A DNA stretch of 64,000 nucleotides from contig CM034546.1 in assembly GCA_020055645.1 (NCBI GenBank), positions 79,980,001 through 80,044,000 on the forward strand, in the 5' to 3' direction. Made by a program: the position numbers and the translations under genes. The DNA is from Tomocerus qinae. Taxonomy: Eukaryota; Arthropoda; Collembola; Entomobryomorpha; Tomoceridae. Below are positions 40,110 through 51,295 of the stretch, in pieces. The notes under the pieces are model-generated. The model had not been told where the DNA came from, did not search any database, and worked only from the letters and a program-made list of their open reading frames with translations. How positions within the stretch are numbered: position 1 is the first letter of the stretch; each line of letters opens with the position of its first letter.

Positions 40110-40450
40110 ATTGGAAACTTACGGCAAGCCGTAACAGAAGCTCGCCTGAGTAAAAGGGGACTTTTGGAAGAAGAATGATGAAAATGAAAATCAACAAAAA
40201 GTCTAGGTAGATTAATGTTTACTATCAAAATCTTAACATATTAATATTGATTATAAAAATGAAAAGCAAATCATAATGTTGACTATCAAAACCAAAAAAT
40301 GTTGAATATCAAAATCAAAAGACATTAAAAATAAAGAATAAAAATAAACACTATCAACGTCAACACCAAACCAAAATAGATTAATGGTAGCTATCAAAAT
40401 CAACAGAAAATCAAAATTGAAAAACGTTGATTATTAAATTAAATACAAAT
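40110..40450 (-). mobile_element. Helentron-like element, 3' half with satellite-like units (copy D)
   Basis: Read on the minus strand, this holds several degenerate 40-bp units (GTTGATTTTGATAGCTACCA, TTTGATAGTAAACATTAATC and similar, 40180-40440). Then follow CCCCTTTTACT, the subterminal repeat CAGGCGAGCT (complement at 40139-40148) and the hairpin TACGGCTTGCCGTA (complement at 40120-40133). Order and orientation are exactly those of copy A at the end of the big satellite. The left boundary lies a few bases beyond the hairpin. The BEL element inserted at 40455, just outside or within its upstream part. Confidence 0.75.
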
Positions 40451-40454
40451 GCAC

Positions 40455-40818
40455 TGAAAGCTGCAGATCCGGCAAGCTCTCTTTGAATAACTATCTCAAA
40501 AAATCTGTACTTAAATGTCGGGGGTGGCTATCGTCTATCTCTGCCTAACTTGTCAAATAAACAGAAATTAGCCAGAATTAATGCTAAGTGTGACTTTTAT
40601 TATCTATAAAAGTCACGATCAATAATTGACAATTAATTCAATCAATCAAATCTAAATCAATTATGCCAAAAAATCAATCAAATATCGGAGCACAATCAAT
40701 CTCGTCCTCTCTCCAAAGCAAGTCTGTCCGTTGGTTCTTTTTTCTTCTCTCTCCTACGCGTCCAATCTCTCGCTCCTGATTCGTTTCCTATCACGGAAGT
40801 CTTAAGTCCGCGCGAACA
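40455..40818 (-). repeat. LTR (3' LTR) of the BEL/Pao element
   Basis: 364 bp, starting TGAAAGCTGCAG and ending GCGCGAACA on the plus strand. It matches 46397-46774 closely. The length difference is due mainly to two short indels. TGCAC lies immediately outside. Confidence 0.93.
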
Positions 40819-40849
40819 TCCTTCCCTTCCGGATGGTGGCAAAGGCACA

Positions 40850-43800
40850 TCCGCTTCCCCTCGTTTGGATTCGTCATCTGCATCCACATCCATAACGCAC
40901 AACTTTACAACGGGGCGCTTGAAAATTCCTGTCTTCGTCTTCACGTCTACAACTCTAGTTATTCCATCTTGTCCAGGATAGAGTTTCACGATTTTCCCTC
41001 TAGGCCAATAGTTCCGTTCCAAATTGTGGTCGACTATGACCACAAGATCTCCTTGCTTCACTGGCTTTACATTTCGATGCCACTTAGTTCTTCGAATTAA
41101 AGTCGGAAGGTACTCCTGCATCCATCTTCTCCAGAAATTGTCTGAGAGTTGCTGGGCTGTTCTCCACTGCTTTTTCAAGCACATGTCAGCATTCGTAAAT
41201 ACTCCAGGTGTTCGGACCCCACTAGAACTGCCAATCAGAAAGTGATTGGGAGTTAAGCATTCATCGTCATTCGGGTCAACCGATAAATAAGTCAGTGGAC
41301 GGCAGTTTACTGAATGTTCTGCTTCAGTTAAAACGGTCCGTAGCACTTCCTCCTTCGGAGCTTGTTCCTTCAATGTTATTTTCAGGGCAGTCTTCACAGA
41401 ACGCACCAATCTTTTCCAGCTTCCCCCCATATGGGGAGCTGCGGGGGGTATGAAATGCCAATCGATACCCCTAGTAGTCATTTCTCTCTTGAGTTTTTCT
41501 TGGTCAAAGTCTTGAAGAGCTTTCTTCAATTCCGCATCAGCTCCTCGGAAGTTGGTGCCATTATCCGAATAAATTGCTGTCGGATTTCCACGTCTTGAAA
41601 TGAAACGGCGAATCGCCATAATGGCAGAGTCGGTAGTCAGCGACGAAGCCAATTCAAGGTGCACGGCTCTCGTGGACAAACAAGTGAAGAGCGCACCATA
41701 TCGCTTTTCACGTCTTCTTCCCACCCTAATTTCCATGGGCCCAAAATAATCAAAGCCCGTCACTGAAAATGGTCTGTCAAATTTCTGTAATCGGCAGTGA
41801 GGTAACTGTCCCATATGTGGTTGGCATGTAGTAGCTCTTCCCAGTTTACATTTCTGGCATCTGCTCCAAACTCCTCTCACGGCTGCACGAATATCAATTA
41901 TCCAAAAACGTCGTCGTAATTCATTTGCTACAGTTTCTTGTCCAATATGTCCAGCACGGACATGGTAGTGATGAATTAAAAGGCGAGTAAAAGGATGTTT
42001 GGAGTCAAGAATAATAGGATTCTTCATCTCCGCTGTCATCTCAATCGAATTTTGAGTTCGGCCTTTCAGTCGCAATAATCCTTGGCCATCTAGAAATGGT
42101 AAAAGCGTGAAAAGTCTGCTAGATTTCTCCACCTGATTTCTTTTCTTCAAGGCTTCAATGTCTCCAGAAAAACTTTCACTTTGAACTTGCTTGAACCATT
42201 TTATTTCAGCTTCTAAAAATTCAGCACGATTCAATTCTGATTTGAGCCGCAGATTATTTTCCAGTCGAATATTTTTCACGAATCTGCTAACCCAAGCTGT
42301 CGTTCTTATTAATTGCAAATAAGAAGCGAACTTTTCAATATCTGGAAGAGTGGCCCGGCTGCTGGCTTCAATTGTCACGCAGACCTGTTCTCGTTTCAGC
42401 TCCAACTCTTCCATGTTGTCAAAATCTTGAATTTTAATCTTCTCCTTTTCTTTCGGCCATTCATCCTTAGGGAGTTTCAGAAAGGATGGTCCGGTAAGCC
42501 ACCGACATTTTTTCTTCGAAGTCACACTGAGAGGAATCTCGTGTGGCCTCGTCCGCCACATTTTACAAAGTCGGTACCCACTTCCAATCTGAAATATCCG
42601 AAGTCTCCAGAATTTCTCCAATTCTGTGGGCCACAAATGGCTTGTAGTTGCGAGAATCCGAACGCAACCAACACAGAACTGTCTTGGAGTCACTCCAGTA
42701 AGTACAGTAGTTCAAGAGTGACACCCTCGTCCTGACAGTAATCAGGGTAGTCACAATAGTTGTATTATTTTCAACACGAATGTACGCAGCAGCGGCAAAG
42801 GCCTTCTCGCTGGCGTCACAGAAGATGTGCAGCTGGATATTCGTACTTTCAGGAACAACAGAGTAACTTCTAGGGATATTCATCATGCGTATTTTCAATT
42901 CCTCCAGCCATCGCATCCACTTATCATTTAGCATGTCCGTGAGGTTGTCGTCCCATCCAATCGCAGATCTCCAGATATCTTGTAGCAAGATTTTCGCTTT
43001 AACTGAGAGATAAATCCCAGCGGGTCGAAAATAGACATCACAAGTTTAAAAACTTCTCTTTTCGTCGGATGTCTGGTTCCATTCACAACATTAGGATCTA
43101 CTTTATGGAAACTGCAATTAAATGTAAACTTATCAGTGTCAGGATTCCACCGTAGACCCAAAACTCGTTCTATTTGCACTACTTTGTCGCTATCCATATC
43201 TTTCACTTCTGATTCCAACTTGGAGAATAACTCAGGATAGTTTTCACATAATTTCAGCAGTACTTTTCGGGAACTGCAAGTCCAATTCATTATTTGAAAT
43301 CCTCCTTGCTGGTGCACACGAATTACTTCGAAAATTCTCTTTACAGCTTCTGATTCATTGTCGATGCTGTCCAGGTAGTCGTCGACGTAGTGCCGCTTGA
43401 CTATCGCTTCCACTGCTTCAGGAAAAGTATCTTGAAATTCCCTGGCGTTCCTATTCTTGATTTCTTTAGCCAAACATTGACTGCAGGTGGGTCCAAACGT
43501 CATGACACACATTTCATATGTGTCTGGAGGCTTATCTCTGTCCTTTCCCCTCTAGAGAAATCTCTGGGCACATCTATTTTCCTGTCGAACTAGGACGCGG
43601 TGAAACATATCAGCTATATCACCGCTGAAGGCTATTTTACGTTGCCTGAATTTCATGAGTACTCCCACTAGATTCGATAGCTGATCAGGGCCTGCGAATA
43701 AATTTTCATTAAGACTTATACCTCGGCTCCGAGCAGCGGCATCAAATACGAGGCGGATCTTCCCAGGCTTATTCGGATTAGTCACGGCGAAATGAGGTAA

Positions 43801-44740
43801 ATACCAAGTTTTGTCAGTGTGAATGGCAGCCTCCTCTCGTGGTAATTTCTTTACGTATCCTTTCGAAATGTAATCTTCAATCTTCAAACAGTACTGTCTG
43901 GAATATTCGGGATCACGATCCATCTTTTTATCTATGATCTTGAGTCTTGACAAAGCGTTGCACTTACTTTCAGGTAGACAGATATTGTCCGATTTCCACA
44001 ATAAACCTGTCTCCCAACGATTGTCACATCGACTAATGATCTTGTCCATAATTTCTCTGCAACGAATTTCTTCTTTGGATGTGGGGAGATTCATCACAGC
44101 TCTAACTCCAAAGGTTTCAGTCTTAAAGGACTCCTTGGCAAGGTGATGCAATGAATCCTCTTCCTCATCTTTAAAAACGTGCATAGTGAATTGCTTATCA
44201 ACACGGCCTTTGAAATTATGCACATTGCCGTAAGCTGACCATCCAAGTTTGGTTCTACTGAGACATGGTCCGTCGTCTGCTCCAGTAACAATTTCTCTTG
44301 CAATTATTAAAGCACCATGATCTTGTCCAATGAGAATTGTCGGCTTGGCACAATCCATAGAAGGGGCAAGTCCAGGGTTCATGTAATTCCACTTCTTGGC
44401 CAAGTCTCTCATCTTTACTGTCTGCAGCGGTAAATCCAAACTTTTCACTGTTTTCACATTCTGCAGCAAATATTCGGTGTTGGTATCTTTTCCAGAAACA
44501 TACATTTCAATATTCTGTGAAGGTTCATTCACGATCACAGAATTTGTCCATTGTCGTCTGAACTGCACTGTAGGTCCACTGGCTCCTATTTTTTCAGCTA
44601 TGTGCGATTCAACCATAGTACAGGTCGATGCATCATCCAGCATAGCATATGTCGAAATAGTTCCAGTAGGTCCCCTTAACTTCACAGGCAGAACTCGCAG
44701 TAGCACTGACTTTTCAAGAACAGTAGTATGATGTGACACA
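40850..44740 (-). pseudogene. BEL/Pao pol region (protease, RT, RNase H, integrase)
   Basis: Domain order on the minus strand is typical of BEL/Pao. A retropepsin-like segment (AMLDDAS) lies near 44640. Reverse transcriptase spans about 43000-43850, with FSGDIADMFHRV and YVDDYLDS. RNase H is around 42600-42850, with IFCDASEKAFAAAAY and YWSDSKTVLCWL. The integrase zinc-binding segment (HYHVRAGHIGQ with a later CQKC) is near 41850-41980. The integrase core is near 41400-41770, with GFDYFGP and YSDNGTNFRGA. A basic C-terminal part precedes the LTR. The region is fragmented by several breaks and is reported as a fossil. Confidence 0.9.
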
Positions 44741-46240
44741 TGTGATGTGTCAGTAGTTTCAGTTTCCTTTGGATTCTCTGTTTGCTGTGGTGTCGATCTT
44801 GTCTCCTCTGGGTGGGATATTTCTTATGTAACGAACCATGATGTCTTCCTCGGCATCTGTTTGTTCCACAACCTTCCTCCTTACAGTTACGTGAATGATG
44901 TCCAAACTTAAGGCATAAAAAACAGACCTTATTATCTGTCACCAGCTTCCACCGAGAGTCGATATCTTCTTTCCAGTAGCCACGACAATTTCTTACGTCA
45001 TGGTTTTTCTGACAAAACAAGCAGCACTGTTTTCCTGAATGGGAGGCGTCTGATTTCGTATTGTCAGTCACAGTCAGCACACGTTCTCCACGATCGGTAT
45101 TTCTTTTACCTTTCTTGTCAGTTTTCGGTTCGGAGTAAATTGTCGGTGTGGAGATGAGGCTGATTGCTTTTGCTTCAACTTTCAACCAATTTGAAAAGTC
45201 TTTAAGATTTATATTTTCAAAAATAACTGCTTGTCTTGCCCATTCTTTTCTGGAGGTAGGCGGCAGCTTATTCACTAAATCTTCCATCAGTTAAGGGTTA
45301 TCCAGGTGACCCGTCGTTTTCAACGTCTCCATCGTACTGATCAAATTTCGTACGGCGTTAGAAAATTCGATGATCATTTCAGGCTTGTCTTCTTTCGGGG
45401 AAGGTGTATGCTTCGCTTTTTTAATCAAACTTTTGATAATGTGGGCAGGCCTACCAAATCCTGTCTCCAGAGTTTCCAAAACTTCATCTAGGTTGTCCGG
45501 GATGACCATCATGGCGAGAACTGAGTCTTTCCTTTCAGGTACTTGCGAAGTCGAGCCATATTTTCTTGTTTTGTGAATCCGCATGTCTCTGTCGATCCTC
45601 GAAACTCGGCAATAAAATTTGGCCACTCTGAAGGGTTTCCATCAAATGTCAGTAGATCCTTACTTCCAGATGTCGAGCCATCATTTTCTTCAGATTGTCT
45701 TCTTGAGGTTTCGTCGCACCTGAACATGACTTAACAGCTTGCAGAATAGCTTGAGCCAACTGATTCGTACTACTATCTGGAATTGGGTCGACCAAGGGGT
45801 TTCCATCGGCATCAGCTTTGACAGGCCAATCGCGAACTACCCGCTGCCCTCTCGTAACGCTATCTACACTTACGTCATCGTCGTTGTCACTCAATTTTTG
45901 GTCGCTGTTTTCTTCATCATAGATTTCAGCTTGTTGCAGTTTCAGTCGTTTCTGTGAGATCAGCTTCTCACGTTCTAATTTGTTCTTCAAATTTTTCAGT
46001 TCAAGGGCTTCAACATTATTTTCTAATTCGGCTAATGCTTCAGCTTCTTCCAGGTCGGTTTTTAGCTTACGGGCAGCTGAACTTTTCGATGTCTTTCTAC
46101 TTACTCGATCAGCGGAAGTCCCAGTCTTCCCTCTTGACGGTTGACTTTTCAATTCTGACACATCGTCGTCGGAGTCATCGATACTTATCGCCAGATCTGG
46201 GTTGTCTTGTATCATCGACTTCTTCAACCGTCGCATCAGT
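44740..46240 (-). pseudogene. BEL/Pao gag region
   Basis: The N-terminal part is rich in charged residues, with a predicted coiled-coil stretch (LEEAEALAELENNVEALELK). A middle capsid-like part with the FDGNPSEWPNF motif, common in BEL gag proteins, follows. It ends with two CCHC-type knuckles (CLFCQKNHDVRNC and CFLCLKFGHHSRNC) near 44870-45030, which would bind element RNA in the particle. The reading frame is not continuous. Confidence 0.85.
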
Positions 46241-46396
46241 GCGTTAATGTCTTCAGACGGTTCTCAGGCGTTTTCTCCTCTTAATCTTTGACTTTGTCTT
46301 GGGCCGTCCGCCATAGTCTGGATTTTCAAATGTCACATATATCACTTTAGGACTGTAAACACAGGACTGTCCAATTTGGCACTCGAAGGACCGCAA

Positions 46397-46774
46397 TGAA
46401 AGCTGCAGATCCGGCAAGCTCTCTTTGAATAACTATCTCAAAAAATCTGTACTTAAATGTCGGGGGTGGCTATCGTCTATCTCTGCCTAACTTGTCAAAT
46501 AAACAGAAATTAGCCAGAATTAATGCTAAGTGTGACTTTTATTATCTATAAAAGTCACGATCAATAATTAACAATTATTTCAATCAATCAAATCTACTAA
46601 AAATCAATTATGCCAAAAAATCAATCAAATATCGGAGCACAATCAATCTCGTCCTCTCTGGTCTCTCTCCAAAGCAAGTCTGTCCGTTGGTTCTTTTTTC
46701 TTCTCTCTCCTACGCGTCCAATCTCTCGCTCCTGATTCGTTCCCTATCAAGGAAAGCTCAAGTCAGCGCGAACA
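46397..46774 (-). repeat. LTR (5' LTR) of the BEL/Pao element
   Basis: 378-bp partner of 40455-40818. It would carry the promoter for minus-strand transcription. The primer-binding site should lie just inside it, around 46378-46396; the tRNA primer was not identified. Confidence 0.93.
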
Positions 46775-46799
46775 TGCACGATAAATTTTTTTAGATTTT

Positions 46800-46930
46800 T
46801 TAGACATGATAACTAACGCAAAAACATTGCCTGTGAACCTGTGACAAAGCCTATTAAAAATGGAGATTTGTCCATTGCACATACATGACGTGCTCACTTT
46901 GTCTTCATTTTGATAGTAGCAGGTAGTAGT
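46800..46930 (+). mobile_element. Helentron-like element, body fragment (copy E)
   Basis: ATGATAACTAACGC, AAAACATTGCCTGTG, GTGACAAAGCCTATT and GTGCTCACTTTGTCTTCATT followed by TTGATAGTA match the body of copies B and C in order. No ends were found. It lies just beyond the right target duplication of the BEL element. Confidence 0.6.
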
Positions 46931-47079
46931 ACTTTTTCATCATTTATCAGTAATTTACTATCAAGTTGGGCTTGTGGTATTCTTTTAGGGATTAATATCT
47001 TAAAAATTCCTTTGAAAAGTTTTTGTCTTAATACAGTGTATAAGCAGTCGCTTTAGTTTTATCTATATCATTACTAAGT

Positions 47080-47940
47080 GTAGTTATGAAATTACATCTA
47101 TCAATGTTGTATTTTCTTAAGTATTTGTTTCTTGGTTGTGAGTAATGTGGACATTTACACATTACAGTCTTCAACTTTGCTAAAATTACAAATTTTACAC
47201 TTGTCATAATTCCCTATCCTTGAGCCGTTCAACCATACATTTTTACCATACATTATTTAAGTTAAATCTAAATTGTGCAATTAAACGAGTAATGCTCCAG
47301 TTCAAGTACAACTCGTACCCTACCTTTGGCTTAATACTGTAGGATTGGCATTTTTTGTGGTTTTGCATTGATTAAATGTTTTGTGTGGTTAATTTACTTT
47401 ATAGCTAAAAAAATTAATATTCGCAATGAAGAGGTTTTTATTTTCATGGACGTATTCTATTTCATATTTAGAGAATTGCTTTGATCTGCAGAAACCAACA
47501 ATATTTTTGCTCCATTTCCGTGTGTTTTTACATTTGGTATTAGTAGCACCTCTTAACGAGGCCATCCGGTTTATTTCTCAGTTTGACTATAAATCTAAAC
47601 AGGAGATTGAGGAAAGCTATTTCGATTGGCTGTACAGAGATTTCGAGATTTTCAGCCTTGGTACTTCTGAAGGAATATGCAGTGTTCGTCTTAAGAATTT
47701 GGCTTGGACAGAGGCGTATTTCAACGTAAATTGCATCCTACACGGAGGCTTCATAAAAGAGAACTGAACGAACCAATGCATTAAATAGGTTCCCTTGTCT
47801 TCCCAAAGAATCCAATTTACCTTATCTAAACAGTGATCTGAGGGCATCCAAAGCCATGTTAGCTTTTGTTCTTTTGGTGATTCCATTTGAATAAAGCGTC
47901 ACCCCAAGGTAAGTGTAGTTTAAAAACTTCACTGTGCTTG
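47080..47940 (-). mobile_element. LINE fragment: post-RT connector and C-terminal knuckle
   Basis: Translation on the minus strand from about 47935 gives VKFLNYTYLGVTLYSNGITK, an ALDALRSLF stretch and LVRSVL with ASV. This is the usual sequence just after the RT palm in non-LTR retrotransposons (YLG, then SVLLYGA). A segment with FLRRTLHIPSEVPRLKI follows in a shifted frame. Further along (about 47280-47080) DKCKICNFSKVEDC looks like the cysteine knuckle at the C-terminus of many LINE proteins. Several stops and frameshifts are present, so it is an old truncated copy. The clade is not assigned. Confidence 0.7.
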
Positions 47941-48600
47941 ATACAGATAAACCTGAGATCCTTCAACGTTCAAATCAAAGACTGGTCTGTTATACGGACG
48001 GGTCTAAAATATATAGTCTAACGGAATCTGCTTCATTCATTACTAGCACTGATTGTCATATCGTCAATCAACAACCTCTAGGAAAATATTCCACCGTGTT
48101 CCAAGCGAAAGTGGTGGCTATCCTCATTGTCATACTTAGAATAATCGATTTTGACTGGAGAGATGAAGTAGTTATTTACAGCGACTCTCGAAGCTGAATA
48201 AAAGCCCTCGAGGCTAATTACGCGGATTCGGAATTGATGCTTGAAAGCTTCAGTGCTCTGCATAAACTTTCTGATAAAGCAACTGTTACACTGCAATGGG
48301 AGCCTAGCCACACTGGTATAACAGGAAACGAAGAGGCTGACATTATGGCCAAAGAACCTACAAAGTTGGCTGTTTTTGTTCCTGAGCCAATATTTCCTTA
48401 CTCCTCACAATGTGCTTAAACCGCTATCAGCAAATATTTTAACAAACTCAACATACATAACTAGACAAAGCGTACAGATTGTAAAAATACAAAATTATTC
48501 CTGCCGCCACCTTCACATATCAAAAGCAAATACTTCACTTACTACCATATTAAAAGCTTGGGTAGACGAACGCTCAGGGTCTTCACTCAGTTAGTTACTG
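47941..48600 (+). mobile_element. LINE fragment with RNase H domain
   Basis: The plus strand encodes an RNase H domain of the type found in I/R1/Jockey-group LINEs: CYTDGSK (first Asp), VFQAKVVAI (the family Glu is a Lys here), VIYSDSRS (second Asp), then LQWEPSHTGITGNEEADIMA (His and last Asp). An in-frame TGA follows SDSRS at about 48196 and another stop follows at about 48417. The rest, to about 48600, is A-rich sequence with short frames. The RNase H would have degraded RNA during reverse transcription. The fragment abuts the oppositely oriented LINE piece at 47080-47940. Confidence 0.82.
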
Positions 48601-48849
48601 GCTTCACCTTCTTGGCTAAGCAACAGAATCAATTGGGGAATCATTCATCATCATTCGTCAAATAGTAAAGCAGTTCTGGGAGTCACTCCAAGTAAATCCT
48701 ACGCGGCTTGAGCTCTGGTATATGTTGTACTCTCCCACTAACACACACACTGAGCGTGATACGTGGATTAGTTCCGAGGTGTTATTTTGAGCGTCTGTTT
48801 AAATTCTGACTGAAGCCTTTGCGATCTCATATAACTGATTACGTTGATG
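48601..48849. other. Unassigned spacer with a dispersed motif
   Basis: GGGAGTCACTCCAAGTAA at about 48675, followed by ACGCGGCTTGAGC, matches 32139-32175 closely. Nothing else is recognised. Confidence 0.4.
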
Positions 48850-49530
48850 AATTTGGTACTAAGACCTGCTGTCAAAAGTTTGGGAACAGTCAGCAAAAAG
48901 GTGGAAGTACTTTCCGTGTTTCATTTTTAGTTTATTCTGTATTACAGTTTGCGGTCGAATATATTCTCTTCTCATCCTGACAGTTTCTTAGAGCCTGCCT
49001 GGTTTTCAGATATTTTGTTATTTTTTGTGCACTACCTATTCAGTTTGTTGGTTAGAATTGAAGTAAATAGTTTGGTGACAGTATTAATGAGTGCGATGGT
49101 TACTCGGATCATATCTTCATTTTTAAAATAGGTATAATTAGGACTTTCCCCATAATCTCTGGCATGGATATTGGTTTAATAAGTATCTGATTGAAAATGG
49201 TTAGTAATTCTCCTTTTGCATTAGTTGGTAATTTTTTCCAAACTTCGTTTTTGATTTCGTCACATCCTGGTAATTTGTTGTCTGCATATTACTTTAGAGC
49301 TAGATTCAACTCGACATGTTAATTTCTACATCCAGTTGCTCATCCGTGGTTGTTAAATTTTTTTTAGTTTTTCTTATGCTAAATTGCTTATTTGAGTTAT
49401 TTGATATAAAAACTCTTTGAAAGTGGTTTTGCCATTTATCCATTTCTAGGTCTAATTTTCTGTTTCTCACCACTACGGTAGATCCCAATTGCTTCCCAGA
49501 ATTCTTTCGAGTCTCTGGCCGTTAAGAGTT
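48850..49530 (-). mobile_element. LINE fragment: RT fingers to palm motif A
   Basis: Read on the minus strand: WQNHFQRVF (about 49430), then NKLPGCDEIKNEVWKKLP (about 49270), a LLTIFNQIL stretch, PEIMGKVLIIPILK (about 49150) and finally FADCSQTFDSRS (about 48880), which corresponds to the palm motif usually written FVDFSKAFDSV. Order and spacing fit the N-terminal half of a LINE reverse transcriptase. Stops and frame changes mark it as inactive. Confidence 0.72.
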
Positions 49531-49729
49531 GATTGTGAATACTCGCGAAGTAGTCGGTTTTTTTTCTTGTGGGTAAGACTGACATAGATGTGTAGTTGGT
49601 GTGTAGTAGCTGCTTTGATATCCAGATATTGCAGATAGTTTAATTACAATTAATATGTATAATTTATTAATTATACATACTGTACTAAGTGTCAATTTCA
49701 TTAAACATAATTTTTTAAGTAGTTTTCAT

Positions 49730-50865
49730 CGTTAAATAGGCCGTCACGTTGTCACAAATACAATGCTTATTTCTATAGTTAAAGTTGTCACATTCGTATA
49801 TTACATGATACATATTTATATTCTGCTTGTTGCAATGCTTGCAATTTTCCAGCTCTATGTTTTTACCCTTTATGTATAAATTGTTTGTGGCTAACCGTAA
49901 TTGTGCTATGACAGATACTATTGCAATTGGTAAGTTGCATTCTAGGAATTTCTCCCTTTTTGCGTCACATTTTATAGTCCTATAAAGTAAATGAAAAGTT
50001 GAGTCACGGGCTCAACATCCAGATTTACATAGTTTTTTCTAAATACCATTTGTATTTTTCAACCAAGGATTTATATTCCGCTTTGATTCTAACAGAATCG
50101 TTTACCCCCCACATATACTAGATACTGTGGTGAGGTACCGCGAAGGCATAGTATATATGTCATTTCCATGAAGAATACCCCATATTGCTGATCCGTATAG
50201 AGCTGTAGATGCTACAATTGAGTCGAAAAACGTTTTCCGGGATTCGGGTTCTTTACTCTACCTAGGGCACACCGCGTGAATAGCTTTAATACCTTTTGCT
50301 ATGTCGTTGGTGCTTGCCTCGTTTAACAGGCAATTTGATGTGAACGTGATTCCTAGTTACATATATTGTTTTACTGTTTTGATCCTATCTTGTCCCCAAA
50401 ATAGTTGATCTTTTGGGTCTATTCTTCCTCCGTTCTTGAAAACTACCACTTTTGTTTTATCAACGTTAATTCGAAGCTTATTTACCTTCTAGTGGACATA
50501 GAGTGAATTTAATTTTTGCTGCAAATGGAATTTTGATTTTGCCATGATTGTCATGTCATCCGCCCAAAGTAGGACCTTTTAATACAATTTAAAAGTCGTG
50601 TCCAGAATTTAGTTCGCAAAATTCTATCCAGTCTTTCAACGTTGATATTATGTCATTTAAGAATATATTAAATAACTTTGGCGACATTGTTTTGCTTTTA
50701 GTTTCTACACTGCATTCCAGAAATCTGGACGTCTTTTGTGATTTACCACTTTCTTTTCGAGCGTTATGTGATATTCTTCACACTTTTTAAAACAGATCCA
50801 GTTGTAGGCTGTTTTGGCGTCAATATATGCAGTTACTTAGTGAGGTCTGAAACATGGTGGATAAA
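49730..50865 (-). mobile_element. LINE fragment: RT palm to C-terminal knuckle
   Basis: On the minus strand, AYIDAKTAYNWI (about 50830) is palm motif A. KTMSPKLFNIFLNDIIS (about 50680) is motif B. WADDMTIMAKSKFHLQQKLN (about 50570) holds the catalytic ADD. LRINVDKTKVVVFKNGGR (about 50470) is the usual KTK segment, and LGITF comes after it. SIVASTALYGSAIWGILHG (about 50220) is the connector. NCKHCNKQ with HVIYECDNF (about 49830) is the C-terminal CCHC knuckle. Several stops are present. It is a different copy from 48850-49530: on the minus strand the two are in the wrong order for one uninterrupted element. Confidence 0.8.
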
Positions 50866-51111
50866 TTAAAACATAATTTCTTAGAGTTTATACACAAATA
50901 TAATCAAAAAAGTTTTGACTTTCCAGATGTCACCATTCGTTAGTAGAAAACAATAACATTTCAACAAAGCTTTATAAAAACCTATGTGCAAACAACAATA
51001 TCTCCAACAACAACTCCAATCCTACCAGTCATTTAAAAAATTCGTTATCATATTCCCAATCGCTGAGAATTTTCAAAATAGAATCGGATGTAGATAACAG
51101 AATCATTTAAT

Positions 51112-51295
51112 TTTGAAACAAGGTGTTATCCAAATGAAGTCCTAGAATTAGCTATGCAAAAAATTGAAAGTATTGATAGAAATAATTTGCTGAAACCAAA
51201 AAAGAATTTAATTCTTACAATTTTAAGGCTCAACAATCCTGAAATTTTGACAAAATTTGATTTGATATTGACATTTGTACTGTAACCGCTAATAA
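51112..51295 (+). mobile_element. Possible Penelope-like element fragment
   Basis: An open stretch reads ETRCYPNEVLELAMQKIESI, then DRNNLLKPKKN and a hydrophobic LILTILRLNNPEI. The pattern of an aromatic-Pro turn, a helix, D-R-x-x-L-L and a basic cluster resembles the segment after the RT in Penelope-like and related GIY-YIG retroelements. No RT or endonuclease motif is visible nearby, so the call is tentative. Confidence 0.35.

Larger units (their letters stand above)
40455..46774 (-). mobile_element. BEL/Pao LTR retrotransposon, minus strand, both LTRs
   Basis: A 6.3-kb element with two LTRs (40455-40818 and 46397-46774), TG...CA ends and a 5-bp target duplication TGCAC at 40450-40454 and 46775-46779. 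A purine-rich tract (complement of TCCTTCCCTTCC, 40819-40830) adjoins the 3' LTR, as expected for plus-strand priming. Coding parts on the minus strand run in BEL order: gag with zinc knuckles, aspartic protease, reverse transcriptase, RNase H and integrase. The LTRs differ at roughly 3% of positions plus two small indels, judged by eye, so the insertion is fairly recent. The element is nearly complete in length but broken in several places, so it is treated as a fossil. Confidence 0.96.

Noticed and set aside
41024-46247. Plus-strand genes across the BEL element
   Set aside because: All are shadows of the minus-strand gag and pol sequence.
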